Shown here: piece by piece, positions 28,343 to 36,346 of the stretch
How positions within the stretch are numbered: position 1 is the stretch's first letter
Layout: every line of letters begins with the position of its first letter
From: JACQZU01 sp041908165
Lineage (GTDB): Bacteria > Acidobacteriota > Holophagae > Holophagales > Holophagaceae
Assembly: GCA_041908165.1 (NCBI GenBank)
Contig: JAYRFV010000184.1
Location: 23,482 to 87,481 of the forward strand
Direction: 5' to 3'
Length of the DNA: 64,000 bases
The notes under the pieces: model-generated
What the model was told of the DNA's origin: nothing
Seen by the model: only the letters and a program-made list of their open reading frames with translations
The model's database searches: none
Translations under genes and position numbers: made by a program

Positions 28343-28774
28343 ATGCCGAAACCCGGGCTTGGCTCCATCACCATCGCCGCCCTCCTGGCCGCCGGCCTGC
28401 TGCCGGCGGGGACGGCCTGCAACCGGGCGAACGCGGAGGACAAGGTGGCCCAGCACATCACGGTCTCCAAGGCCGACCACGAGAAGACCTTCCGGGTGGC
28501 CGCCGGGGGCCGGGTGACCGTGCGCCTGGCCTGGAGCCCCGGCACCGGCTACGACTGGCTCCCCGGGAAGCTCGACGGCTCCCGCCTGCAGATGGAGGGG
28601 GAGCCCGCCACCGAGCCGAACAAGGAGCCCATGCCCGGCGCCCCGGAGATCCGGATCTTCCAGTTCAAGGCCCTGAAGGCAGGACCTGCCACCCTGGAAC
28701 TGCACAGCCGCCGTCCCTGGGAGAAGGAGACGCCGCCGGCGGAGACCTTCCGGATCCAGCTCACCATCCAGTGA
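28343..28774 (+). CDS. Chagasin-type (I42) cysteine protease inhibitor, exported
   Basis: 143 residues from the ATG at 28343, preferred over 28319 because a strong AGGAGG site sits just ahead of it. A signal peptide (about 1-27) ends at GTACN, possibly a weak lipobox. The mature domain shows the chagasin loops: GTGYDW (usually NPTTGY-W), a Pro/Gly-rich middle loop with PMPGAPEIRIFQFKAL, and the RPW motif in HSRRPWEKE. I42 proteins block papain-like (C1) cysteine proteases with these three loops. It lies in the same neighbourhood as an exported caspase gene, though I42 inhibitors are not known to act on caspases. Confidence 0.82.
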   Translation: MPKPGLGSITIAALLAAGLLPAGTACNRANAEDKVAQHITVSKADHEKTFRVAAGGRVTVRLAWSPGTGYDWLPGKLDGSRLQMEGEPATEPNKEPMPGAPEIRIFQFKALKAGPATLELHSRRPWEKETPPAETFRIQLTIQ

Positions 28775-28804
28775 GCCGGATCCGGCCGGGGTGGGGCGCC
28801 GCTG

Positions 28805-29383
28805 CTACTGCGGGATGTCCAGGGTCTGCTTCTTCAGCGTGATGGCGTACAGGAGCCCCCGGGAAGGGTCCTGGACCGAGTAGATCTGGTTGTTGCACAG
28901 CAGGGTCGGCGTGTTGATGGCCGCGTTGGTGCCGATCTTGTAGGTGGCCGTGCAATTGTTGGCGTGCAGGGTGAACAGGTTCTTCTGCAGGGCCGGCCGC
29001 TGGAAGGGGCGGCCGCTCGGGTCCCGGTACTCGTTGATGTAGTAGTTGTCGCCATCGTTCGCCGGAACGAAGCTGGCCTTGGAGGGGTTCCAGTACAGCC
29101 AGCCTTCGCTGAACCCCACCAGGCCGTTGTTGCTGACGAGGCTGAAGGTGTAGGTCAGGCAGTAGAGCTTCTTGCCGGTGCTCTGCTTGGCCCAGTCCAC
29201 GTACTCCTTGAGGCAGGCGCAGGGCGACACGACCACCGGCACGGTGGCATGGATGGCGGCGGCGGCCTTGATGTCGGCGAGGGAGGGCTTGGCCGTCGCG
29301 GTGGCCTGGACCTGGGCCGAGGCGGGAAGGGCGAGCGCGAGGGTCGCGCCGAGGGCCACGAGGGTGTTGCGGAGCCGGGTCAT
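28805..29383 (-). CDS. Secreted protein of unknown function
   Basis: 192 residues from ATG 29383 (GGAGG upstream). Signal peptide about 1-24 (ALGATLALALPASAQ). The mature part contains a CAC motif, several Tyr/Trp-rich strands (LVGFSEGWLYWNP, NDGDNYYINEYRDP) and two further Cys, perhaps forming disulfides outside the cytoplasm. No family is recognised. On its strand the upstream region has TTAACC and TAATAA 17 bp apart (about 29481-29453), a possible promoter. Confidence 0.65.
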   Translation of the reverse strand: MTRLRNTLVALGATLALALPASAQVQATATAKPSLADIKAAAAIHATVPVVVSPCACLKEYVDWAKQSTGKKLYCLTYTFSLVSNNGLVGFSEGWLYWNPSKASFVPANDGDNYYINEYRDPSGRPFQRPALQKNLFTLHANNCTATYKIGTNAAINTPTLLCNNQIYSVQDPSRGLLYAITLKKQTLDIPQ

Positions 29384-29803
29384 GGAGACCTCCTCTAGGG
29401 TGTTGGGTGGATGTTCGACCGATCCTCTCAAGTCACCCCGTGAGTCGTCAATCGTTTTATTAATAGCTCAGTCTTGGCCGGTTAACGCAATCCGCTGCCC
29501 TTAGCAACGGTCGAACCCGCTCACTGGAGGGACACCGGTTGGAGGATCCGCGCCTCGGCGTGGTCCTCGGCTTGATCGAGAAATCAGCCCAGGAGAGCCA
29601 CTCGCGCCTGGCTGCAGGCCTCCAACAGGGGATGGAATCCCGTCTGGCTCCACGGGGCCCCATCCCAATGCAGCAGCGCCCGCCGGGGCGGGCGCTGTGG
29701 TGTGGTGTTTCGCGGATGCTGCCGGTCCACCTTCCCGGCCTCCGCTTCGCGGATACCCGGTCGCGGCCAAGCAGGGTCCTGGTCCGCTCGGTTGCGGTCG
29801 CCG
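29384..29803. other. 420-bp gene-free region
   Basis: Relatively AT-rich at 29445-29480, where a minus-strand promoter for the secreted gene is plausible. GTTCGACCG near 29413 and CGGTCGAAC near 29508 form a distant inverted repeat. A strong GC hairpin lies at 29674-29697. The small plus-strand frame at 29539 has no coding character that I trust. Nothing else is recognised. Confidence 0.5.
29674..29697 (-). terminator. Candidate hairpin terminator after the RDD gene
   Basis: Perfect 10-bp stem (CAGCGCCCGC / GCGGGCGCTG) with a 4-base loop, about 105 bp past the RDD stop codon on its strand. No T-run follows, so it may be a Rho-assisted or weak terminator, or simply an RNA-stabilising hairpin. 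Confidence 0.4.
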
Positions 29804-30247
29804 CTATCGATCCACCTTGATCACTTCCGACTTGGCGATCATGTCGCTGAGGCTGATGCGCTCGTCGCCCTTCACCGCCAGGACGATCAGGTTCAGCGCG
29901 AAGAAGTTGCCGAACTGGCGCAGGATGGCGGGGCCCAGCTCAAGCCGGCCCTGGGGGTTGCCCTCCGGAACCACGCGCAGCTTCATCACCTTCTTGCCGA
30001 TGCTGGCGCCGTGCTTGCTGACGGTCCAGGGGATGAAGAAGAAGTAGTAGCCGAGCTGCACGAGGAAGTTGAGCGGCATCAGGATGCAGCCCAGGAAGGG
30101 GATCACCGACAGCACCATGAAGCAGATCGAGATGATGACCGAAGGCACCGCGTCGATCAGCACGGCGATGAGCCGGTTGACCAGATCGCCACGTTCACCG
30201 AGGGGCTGGGCGTCATCGGGGATGGGGGGCAGAAGGGTGCCGAGCAT
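29804..30247 (-). CDS. RDD-family membrane protein
   Basis: 147 residues with the RDD layout: GERGDLVNRLIAVLIDAVP at the start of helix 1, two or three membrane helices (about 25-85), and the later motif SIGKKVMKLRVVPEGNP. Its sequence runs in parallel with the last 140 residues of the FHA-RDD protein encoded 135 bp upstream on the same strand, including the shared endings IKVDR and PDDAQPxGERGD. The two genes therefore look like a local duplication, the smaller having no FHA domain. RDD proteins are membrane proteins of mostly unknown, sometimes transport-related, function. Confidence 0.85.
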   Translation of the reverse strand: MLGTLLPPIPDDAQPLGERGDLVNRLIAVLIDAVPSVIISICFMVLSVIPFLGCILMPLNFLVQLGYYFFFIPWTVSKHGASIGKKVMKLRVVPEGNPQGRLELGPAILRQFGNFFALNLIVLAVKGDERISLSDMIAKSEVIKVDR

Positions 30248-30381
30248 GGGATTCTCCAGGAATGGACGCGGCGGGCGTCCGAAGGGTGTTCGCGGCTACC
30301 GGTCGACCTTCTCGGAATCCGCTGTGCGGATACGCGAGACACGTTGAGGTGGCTGGGCGGGGCGGCAAGGGTGCATCGGCA

Positions 30382-31602
30382 CTACCGATCCACTTTGATG
30401 ACGATGGTCTTGGTGATCATGTCGTGCACCGCCTTGCGCTCGGCGCCGAAGACCAGCAGGTAGCCGATCGTGAAGTTCAGGATGTGGCAGATCTGGCGCA
30501 CGATCGCCTGGCCGAAGGTGAGCCGGCCGTAGGGGTTGTCCTCGGGGACGATGCGCAGCTTCATCATCTTCTTGCCGGGGGTGGCGCCGAACTTGGACAC
30601 CCACATCGGCATCAGGTACCAGGCGTAGCCGAGCACCACCACCAGCTGGAGGATGCTGAGCAGGCAACCGCCGATCAGGCCCACGCCCGGGATCTGGCCG
30701 ACGATGAAGCTGAGCACCATGAACACGATCACGATGACGAAGATCGGAACCGAGTCGATCAGCATGGCCAGCAGGCGGGTGACGAAGTCTCCGCGCTCGC
30801 CGGTGGGCTGGGCGTCGTCGGGGACCGGCGGCAGCCAGCTGGCCATGAAGCCGCCTCCGCCCGCGGCGGCCGCAGCGGCGCCTGGATTGGTGAACTCGCC
30901 GAACGCGCGCGGCGCGGCCGGGGCCGGTGCGGGGGGCCGCGGCCGGCCCACATGCTCGGCGGTCGGGGGCGGCACTGGCGGCGGCGTGTAGACCGGCGCA
31001 GGCGCGGCCTGCATGGGCGCGGCCTGCGCAGGCGCGGCCTGCATGGGCGGGGGCGGCGGTGCGGCCACCGGCATCGGCGGAGGCGTCGCTGCGACCGGCA
31101 CAGGTGCGGCCTGCACAGGTGCGGCCTGCACAGGTGCGGCCTGCACTGGTGGGGGCGGCGGTGCGGCCACCGGCATCGCCGGCGGCGCCATCGGCGTGGA
31201 CGGGCTGAGGGGCATCCCGTCCGGGCCCTGCGCCGCGGCGACCTCGTCGGCGCTCATCCGCACCGTGCCGCCGGGGACCACCGCGCCGGTGCGCACCGCC
31301 ACGGTGGCGCCCTGGGGTTCCGGGTCCACGAAGGTGACGTGGATCTGGCCGAGGGTGAGCCGGTCGCCGTCGCGCAGGGCGGCGGTCTGCACCCGGCTGC
31401 CGTTGACCAGCACGCCGTTGCTGCTCTGCAGGTCCTGGATCTCGTAGCCGACCGGGCCCTTGCGGATCACGCAGTGGTGCCGGGAGACGCTGGGGTCGGC
31501 CAGCCGCAGGGTGTTGTCGAGTTCGCGCCCGATGTGGATCTCGGTGTCGACCAGATCGAATTCGCGGACGCCCGCGCTCTCCTGGACCAGCAGCTTCGCC
31601 AT
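30382..31602 (-). CDS. FHA-domain and RDD-domain membrane protein
   Basis: 406 residues. FHA domain about 15-95 (IHIGRELDN, SVSRHHCVI, LQSSNGVLVNG), a 130-residue Pro/Ala-rich linker with tandem QAAPV-type repeats, then an RDD domain with three helices (about 265-350) and GKKMMKLRIVPEDNP. The FHA part should read phosphothreonine inside the cell and the RDD part anchors it in the membrane, so it could carry a kinase signal to a membrane process. It is divergent from the MglA gene, with about 140 bp between the starts. Confidence 0.88.
   Translation of the reverse strand: MAKLLVQESAGVREFDLVDTEIHIGRELDNTLRLADPSVSRHHCVIRKGPVGYEIQDLQSSNGVLVNGSRVQTAALRDGDRLTLGQIHVTFVDPEPQGATVAVRTGAVVPGGTVRMSADEVAAAQGPDGMPLSPSTPMAPPAMPVAAPPPPPVQAAPVQAAPVQAAPVPVAATPPPMPVAAPPPPPMQAAPAQAAPMQAAPAPVYTPPPVPPPTAEHVGRPRPPAPAPAAPRAFGEFTNPGAAAAAAGGGGFMASWLPPVPDDAQPTGERGDFVTRLLAMLIDSVPIFVIVIVFMVLSFIVGQIPGVGLIGGCLLSILQLVVVLGYAWYLMPMWVSKFGATPGKKMMKLRIVPEDNPYGRLTFGQAIVRQICHILNFTIGYLLVFGAERKAVHDMITKTIVIKVDR
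31000..31180. repeat. Tandem repeats coding the Pro/Ala linker of the FHA-RDD protein
   Basis: A 15-bp unit (CAGGTGCGGCCTGCA) occurs about four times at 31099-31150, with related GCGCGGCCTGCATGG units at 31010-31045. A longer GGGGGCGGCGGTGCGGCCAC block occurs twice. In-frame repeat length changes would lengthen or shorten the linker without breaking the protein. Confidence 0.75.
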
Positions 31603-31742
31603 GGCTTCCTCGTGGGTGTCTGGATCGTCGGACCAGTGTAGGCAGGAGGCAGAGGCAATGCAAATTCCCTGATTCTTCCTGGCTTGACCTCCGTTCGGGA
31701 GTGGAGGAACCTAGGCCGATTCCCCGCGCGCCCGGAGGCGGC

Positions 31743-32621
31743 ATGGTTCTCTTCAACGCAGCCACCAAGGAGTTGACGGCGAAGATCGTCTACTACGGCC
31801 CCGGCCTCTGCGGCAAGACGACCAACCTGCAGCACATCTACGACAGCCTCCCGGGCGATGGCCGCGGCAAGATGCTGAGCCTGGCCACCCAGACCGACCG
31901 CACCCTGTTCTTCGACTTCCTGCCCATCGAGCTGGGCACGATTCGCGGCATGAAGACGCGCATCCAGCTCTACACGGTGCCCGGCCAGGTCTTCTACGAC
32001 GCCACCCGCAAGCTGGTGCTGCGGGGCGCGGATGGCGTGGTGTTCGTGGCGGACTCCCAGGCGCCGGCCGTGGAATCCAACAAGGAGAGCTTCCAGAACC
32101 TGATCGAGAACCTGCGCGAGCAGGGCGCCGACCTGGAGAAGATGCCCCACGTCATCCAGTGGAACAAGCGCGACACCCCCAATGCGCTGCCGATCGAGGT
32201 CCTGAACGCCGAGATCAACCGCTTCAAGTGCCCCACCTTCGGCGCCAGCGCCATCAAGGGGGAGGGCGTCCGCGAGACCCTCCAGGGCGTTGCCAAGCTC
32301 GTCCTGCAGCACCTCTCCGAGAAGTACGGCGGCGGCCAGGCGCTGGAGACGCCGCAGATCCTGCCACCGGCGCTGGCGCCCGCCCCGGCGGCCCGGCAGG
32401 TCGAGGAGGAGGCCCACAAGCCCCTCGAGGTCGAGGAGATCAGCGCCGGGGAACTGCTCGAGGAACTCGAGGACATCCCGCACGAACCCGGCCCCGCGGC
32501 GGCCGTCCCGGAGCCGCACCCGCCCCGCACGAGCACGGTGGAGGTCCCGGTGGTGCTCGACCGCAGCCTCTTCAGCGGCGACGGCCCGGTGGAGATCCGC
32601 CTCAAGCTCTACATCAAGTAG
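31743..32621 (+). CDS. MglA-type small GTPase with C-terminal extension
   Basis: 292 residues from the ATG at 31743 (GGAGG 5 bases upstream), which gives the usual MglA start FNAATKELTAKIVYYGPG. Walker A GPGLCGKTTN, switch region TDRTLFFDFLP, YTVPGQVFY (the MglA form of DxxG) and NKRD are present. Residues 1-200 are the GTPase; the last 90 are an acidic Pro/Glu-rich tail (EELEDIPHEPG) absent from Myxococcus MglA. MglA proteins set cell polarity and control motility with a MglB GTPase activator; no mglB is in this window. Confidence 0.88.
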   Translation: MVLFNAATKELTAKIVYYGPGLCGKTTNLQHIYDSLPGDGRGKMLSLATQTDRTLFFDFLPIELGTIRGMKTRIQLYTVPGQVFYDATRKLVLRGADGVVFVADSQAPAVESNKESFQNLIENLREQGADLEKMPHVIQWNKRDTPNALPIEVLNAEINRFKCPTFGASAIKGEGVRETLQGVAKLVLQHLSEKYGGGQALETPQILPPALAPAPAARQVEEEAHKPLEVEEISAGELLEELEDIPHEPGPAAAVPEPHPPRTSTVEVPVVLDRSLFSGDGPVEIRLKLYIK

Positions 32622-32726
32622 GTCGGGCCTCCCGGCCGGCGGCCGCTTTCTGCTGCATGCGCCGGGCGGCTGGGGGATAATGGCGGCTGGTTGTTTGCGA
32701 ACCGCCCGCTCCCGCCGGAGGACCCG

Positions 32727-34268
32727 ATGAGACCGCTCCCGTCCCTGCTGTACGGTGCCCTTTCCGCGGCCATCCTGTCCGCGGCCCTGCTGGCGCAGCC
32801 GGCCCAGCCGCCGGAGGTGAAGGAGCTGCAGGCCGCCCAGGCGCTGGCCGACCCCGCCGCCCGGCTGCGGGAGCTGGAGCGGATCCTCGCGGCCCATCCC
32901 GGCAGCACCCTCAAGCCATTGATCGAGTCCCAGATCGCCGGGCTGCGGGTCAGCCTCGCCACGACCCTCGAGGAGATCCTCGCCATCCAGCAGAAGGCCC
33001 TGGCCACCGCCAGCGGATCCGGGTTCGTGACCGGGCCCGGCTCCGCGGCCCGGCAGATCCTGGACCACCCGAAGCTGGCCTCCTTCGACAAGGGCAAGGT
33101 GCTCGCGGCGGTGCAGGCCTACCGCGACCAGGGACGGAAGGCCGCCGCCGATCCCGCCGTCGCGGCCGCCACCGAGGAGCGCACCCGCGAGTACCTGCCG
33201 ATGATGGCCGGCGACCTGGAGGTGCTGCTCGCCCGCGCCCAGACCCACGCAGGGGAGCCCGCCAAGGCGCTGGCCACCCTCGAGGCCTACGCCAAGGCCG
33301 ACGGCGTCGCCGGCGGCGCCTACCACCTGGCGCGGGCGGACGCCTTCGAGGCCCTCAAGCGCCCGAAGGACGCCTACGAGGCCCTGGTGGGCGCCGCCCT
33401 GGAAAACCACCGGGAGGGGCATAAGCGGGCCAAGGAGGCCTACGGCCGGCTGCAGGGGAAGGAGGAGGGCTTCGAGGCCATGCTCGACGCCCGCCGCAAG
33501 GAACTGCCCTTCCACCCGTCGCCGGTGAAGCCCGGCCCCGCCTGGAAGGGCAAGGCCGTGCTCGCGGAGCTCTTCACCGGCTCGGAGTGCCCGCCCTGCG
33601 TGGCCGCCGACCTGGCCGTCGACGGCCTGCTCGAGTCGCATCCGCCCGCCACCCTGGTGGTGCTCGAGTACCACCTGCCCATCCCCGGGCCGGACCCGAT
33701 GATGAACCCTGCCAGCAAGCAGCGTCAGGAATACTACGGCGTCAACAGCACCCCGACCCTGTTCTTCGACGGCCAGGACAAGCTCACCGGCGGCGGCGGC
33801 CGCAGCCTGGCCTCGGCGAAGTACAGGCAGGTCGCGGCGAAGGTCGCGGCGCGCGTCGACGCCGAGCCCGGCGCCGCCCTGAAGGTGGCGGGGACCCGCA
33901 AGGGGGAGGTCGTGGAGGCCGCGGTCGACCTGGGCACGCCGGTCCCCGACGCCACCTACCACCTCGCGCTGGTGCAGCCCGCGCAGGAGCACAAGGGCGG
34001 CAACAAGGTCCTGGTCCACAAGATGGTCGTGCGCGACCTGCTGACCCTGGCGCCGGCGGCCCGCACGGCCGCCTTCGACCTGGCCGCCTCGGAGAAGGCC
34101 ACCGACGCCTACCTCACCGACTTCGAGAAGACCAGCACCCGGTTCAAGGGATTCACCTTCCCGGTCCGCCGCCACGCGATCGCCCGCGAGGGCCTGAAGC
34201 TGGTGCTGTGGGCCCAGGACAAGATCAGCCACCGGGTCCTGCAGGCGGTGCAGGCCGACGTCAAGTAG
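32727..34268 (+). CDS. Exported thioredoxin-fold protein with CPPC-type motif
   Basis: 513 residues from ATG 32727 with a strong GGAGG site. Signal peptide about 1-23. Residues 25-260 are helical and TPR-like (repeated Ala-rich pairs, KALATLEAYAK). A thioredoxin-like domain follows with LFTGSECPPCVAADLAVDGL (about 285-305) and the cis-Pro-like NSTPTLFFDGQ. A beta domain closes the protein. It may act as a thiol-disulfide enzyme or sensor in the periplasm. The redox partner is unknown. Confidence 0.78.
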   Translation: MRPLPSLLYGALSAAILSAALLAQPAQPPEVKELQAAQALADPAARLRELERILAAHPGSTLKPLIESQIAGLRVSLATTLEEILAIQQKALATASGSGFVTGPGSAARQILDHPKLASFDKGKVLAAVQAYRDQGRKAAADPAVAAATEERTREYLPMMAGDLEVLLARAQTHAGEPAKALATLEAYAKADGVAGGAYHLARADAFEALKRPKDAYEALVGAALENHREGHKRAKEAYGRLQGKEEGFEAMLDARRKELPFHPSPVKPGPAWKGKAVLAELFTGSECPPCVAADLAVDGLLESHPPATLVVLEYHLPIPGPDPMMNPASKQRQEYYGVNSTPTLFFDGQDKLTGGGGRSLASAKYRQVAAKVAARVDAEPGAALKVAGTRKGEVVEAAVDLGTPVPDATYHLALVQPAQEHKGGNKVLVHKMVVRDLLTLAPAARTAAFDLAASEKATDAYLTDFEKTSTRFKGFTFPVRRHAIAREGLKLVLWAQDKISHRVLQAVQADVK

Positions 34269-34300
34269 GCTGGAGGCCCGGGGCTCCAGGCCCTCCCGTT

Positions 34301-34320
34301 GCGGCCCCTCGCGGGGCCGC
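34301..34320 (+). terminator. GC hairpin between the thioredoxin-fold gene and gltX
   Basis: Perfect 8-bp stem (GCGGCCCC / GGGGCCGC) with loop TCGC, 33 bases past the stop at 34268. No T-run follows, so termination would not be classically intrinsic. Confidence 0.4.
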
Positions 34321-34415
34321 GCCTGCCCTTGCCTCCAGCCCTGCGCCCCGAGCCTTAAGCCTCGAGCCTCCAGCCCGGTTGCTGCACACTTACAACTTCC
34401 GCAGGAAAGGCCCCC

Positions 34416-35876
34416 ATGCCCCGCAAGGTCGTCACCCGCTTCGCCCCCAGCCCCACCGGCATGCTGCACATCGGCGGGGTGCGCACCGCGCTGTTCTGCT
34501 GGCTCTACGCCCGCAAGCACGGCGGCACCTTCATCCTCCGGATCGAGGACACCGACCTCACCCGCAGCACCGACGACAACATCCGCATCATCGAGGAGGG
34601 CATGGCCTGGTGCGGCCTGGACTGGGACGAAGGGCCGGAGCCCGGCGACCCGGCGCGCTGGCGCGGCCCGCGCGGCCCCTACCGGCAGATGCAGCGCATG
34701 GACTCCCACTACCGGCCGGCCCTGGCGCAGCTGCTGGCGGAGGGCAAGGCCTACCGCTGCCGCTGCACCCGCGAGCAGCTCGACGCTGGACGCGCCGAGG
34801 CGGAGCGGGCCGGCCGCATCTACCAGTACCCGGGCACCTGCCGGGAGGCCGGCCACGACGCCAGCGAGCCCTTCGCCATCCGGCTGAAGATGCCTCTGGG
34901 CCAGGAGCCCTGGCTGGAGGAGGGCGCCATCGTCCTGCGCGACCTGATCAAGGGCGAGCTGCGCTTCCCCGCCTCCAGTCTCGACGACTGGATCCTCGCC
35001 CGCACCGACGGCACGCCCACCTACAACTTCTGCGTGGTGGTGGACGACACCTCCATGGAGGTCAGCCACGTCATCCGCGGCGACGACCACGTCGCCAACA
35101 CCCCCAAGCAGATCGCCCTGTACCACGCCCTGGGCTTCGAGGCGCCGGTCTTCGCCCACGTGCCGATGATCCTGGGCAAGGACGGCGCCAAGCTCAGCAA
35201 GCGCCACGGCGCCACCAGCATCACCGAGTACCAGGCGATGGGCTTCCTTCCCGCGGCGGTGCGGCTGGCGCTGGCGCGGCTGTCCTGGACCCCCAAGATC
35301 GCCGGGAAGGCCGTCGAGACCGCCGAGGAGGAACTGCTCACCGATGCGCAGATGATCGAGCTGTTCGACCTGGAGGACTGCCAGAAGAGCCCGGCCCGCT
35401 TCGACATGGACAAGCTCAGCTGGATAAACCAGAAGCTCATCCAGCGCGCCGGCTGGCGCGAGCTGGAACCGCACCTGCGGCCCTTCCTGCCGGCCGCCTG
35501 GGAGGCCAGGCCGGATGACTGGAAGGCCCTCGCCATCAGCTCCACCCAGAAGGGCAAGGGCCTGGTGGAGATGGCCGAGGCCCTGCGCTTCGCCTTCGAG
35601 CGGCCGGTGGAATTCGACGCCAAGGGGGTGGAGAAGTTCCTCGGCGAGCCGGTCAGGCCCGCCCTGCGGGAGCTGCTGGCCCTGTCCGACTACTCCCATG
35701 ACGCCCTCGAGCAGGGCTTCAACGCCCTTCTCGAGCGCCATGGGCTCAAGCTCAAGGACCTGGCCCAGGCCCTGCGCGTGGCCCTCTGCGGACGGCCGGT
35801 CAGCCCGCCGATCTTCGACACCCTGGCCCTGCTGGGTCCTGCCGAGGTGGCGGCGAGGCTGGAGCGCTGGCTTTGA
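34416..35876 (+). CDS. gltX: Glutamyl-tRNA synthetase
   Basis: 486 residues, normal for bacterial GluRS. The class I signatures are FAPSPTGMLHIGG (HIGH variant) and KLSKRHG (KMSKS variant), and the C-terminal anticodon-binding helices are complete. Attaches glutamate to its tRNA in the cytoplasm. The stop overlaps the TTG start of the next small gene. The AGGAAAGG site lies 10 bases before the ATG. Confidence 0.97.
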   Translation: MPRKVVTRFAPSPTGMLHIGGVRTALFCWLYARKHGGTFILRIEDTDLTRSTDDNIRIIEEGMAWCGLDWDEGPEPGDPARWRGPRGPYRQMQRMDSHYRPALAQLLAEGKAYRCRCTREQLDAGRAEAERAGRIYQYPGTCREAGHDASEPFAIRLKMPLGQEPWLEEGAIVLRDLIKGELRFPASSLDDWILARTDGTPTYNFCVVVDDTSMEVSHVIRGDDHVANTPKQIALYHALGFEAPVFAHVPMILGKDGAKLSKRHGATSITEYQAMGFLPAAVRLALARLSWTPKIAGKAVETAEEELLTDAQMIELFDLEDCQKSPARFDMDKLSWINQKLIQRAGWRELEPHLRPFLPAAWEARPDDWKALAISSTQKGKGLVEMAEALRFAFERPVEFDAKGVEKFLGEPVRPALRELLALSDYSHDALEQGFNALLERHGLKLKDLAQALRVALCGRPVSPPIFDTLALLGPAEVAARLERWL

Positions 35877-36232
35877 CCCTCGACGAATTCACCCAGATCA
35901 CCCTGTCGGTCGTTGCCGAGGGCGGGATCGAGGCCTACGCCCCGACCATCATCGCGGGCGAGCAGGTCCGGGTCGTCCAGGGCATCCCCGAGGGCTACGA
36001 CCACCGGCAGGCCATCCAGGAGGTCATCAAGCAGCAGGGGCTGGGCAACCAGGAGTACTTCTTCGGGGTCCGCTCGGGACCGCAGGAGATCACCACCGGC
36101 CACCACCTGCTCGGCTCGGTCCGGTTCCTCCGCATCCTGGGGCTCAGCCAGGGGTTCACCGTGGCGGCGGCGGAGCACTGCGCCTGGTGGGATCCCGGCC
36201 GGGCCGGGCAGGCCCCGGCCACCGAGCACTGA
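35873..36232 (+). CDS. Small protein of unknown function, translationally coupled to gltX
   Basis: 119 residues beginning at a TTG that overlaps the gltX stop by four bases. No earlier start is possible without going deep into gltX. The sequence (LDEFTQITLSVVAEGGIEAYAPTII) looks like a compact alpha/beta protein with no signal peptide or membrane helix. It ends shortly before the nuoH promoter region. Unrecognised; the overlap suggests co-expression with gltX rather than with nuo. Confidence 0.65.
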   Translation: MTLDEFTQITLSVVAEGGIEAYAPTIIAGEQVRVVQGIPEGYDHRQAIQEVIKQQGLGNQEYFFGVRSGPQEITTGHHLLGSVRFLRILGLSQGFTVAAAEHCAWWDPGRAGQAPATEH

Positions 36233-36346
36233 CCCGCCCGCCGGGGGCAATTTCCGCTTGATGACCCCTGGGCCTGGAGACAGGGAGGGGGCCTCTGGTA
36301 CCTTCAATGGGTTCGGTTGCGCGCCGAGCCTGCCTGGAAGCTGCCC

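Noticed and set aside
28343..28774. An inhibitor dedicated to the neighbouring caspase
   Set aside because: I42 inhibitors act on papain-like enzymes; a link to the caspase rests on position only, so it is kept as a hypothesis and not as a call.
29539..29820. A small plus-strand gene before the RDD gene
   Set aside because: No convincing ribosome site, no recognisable domain, and a strong hairpin lies inside it.
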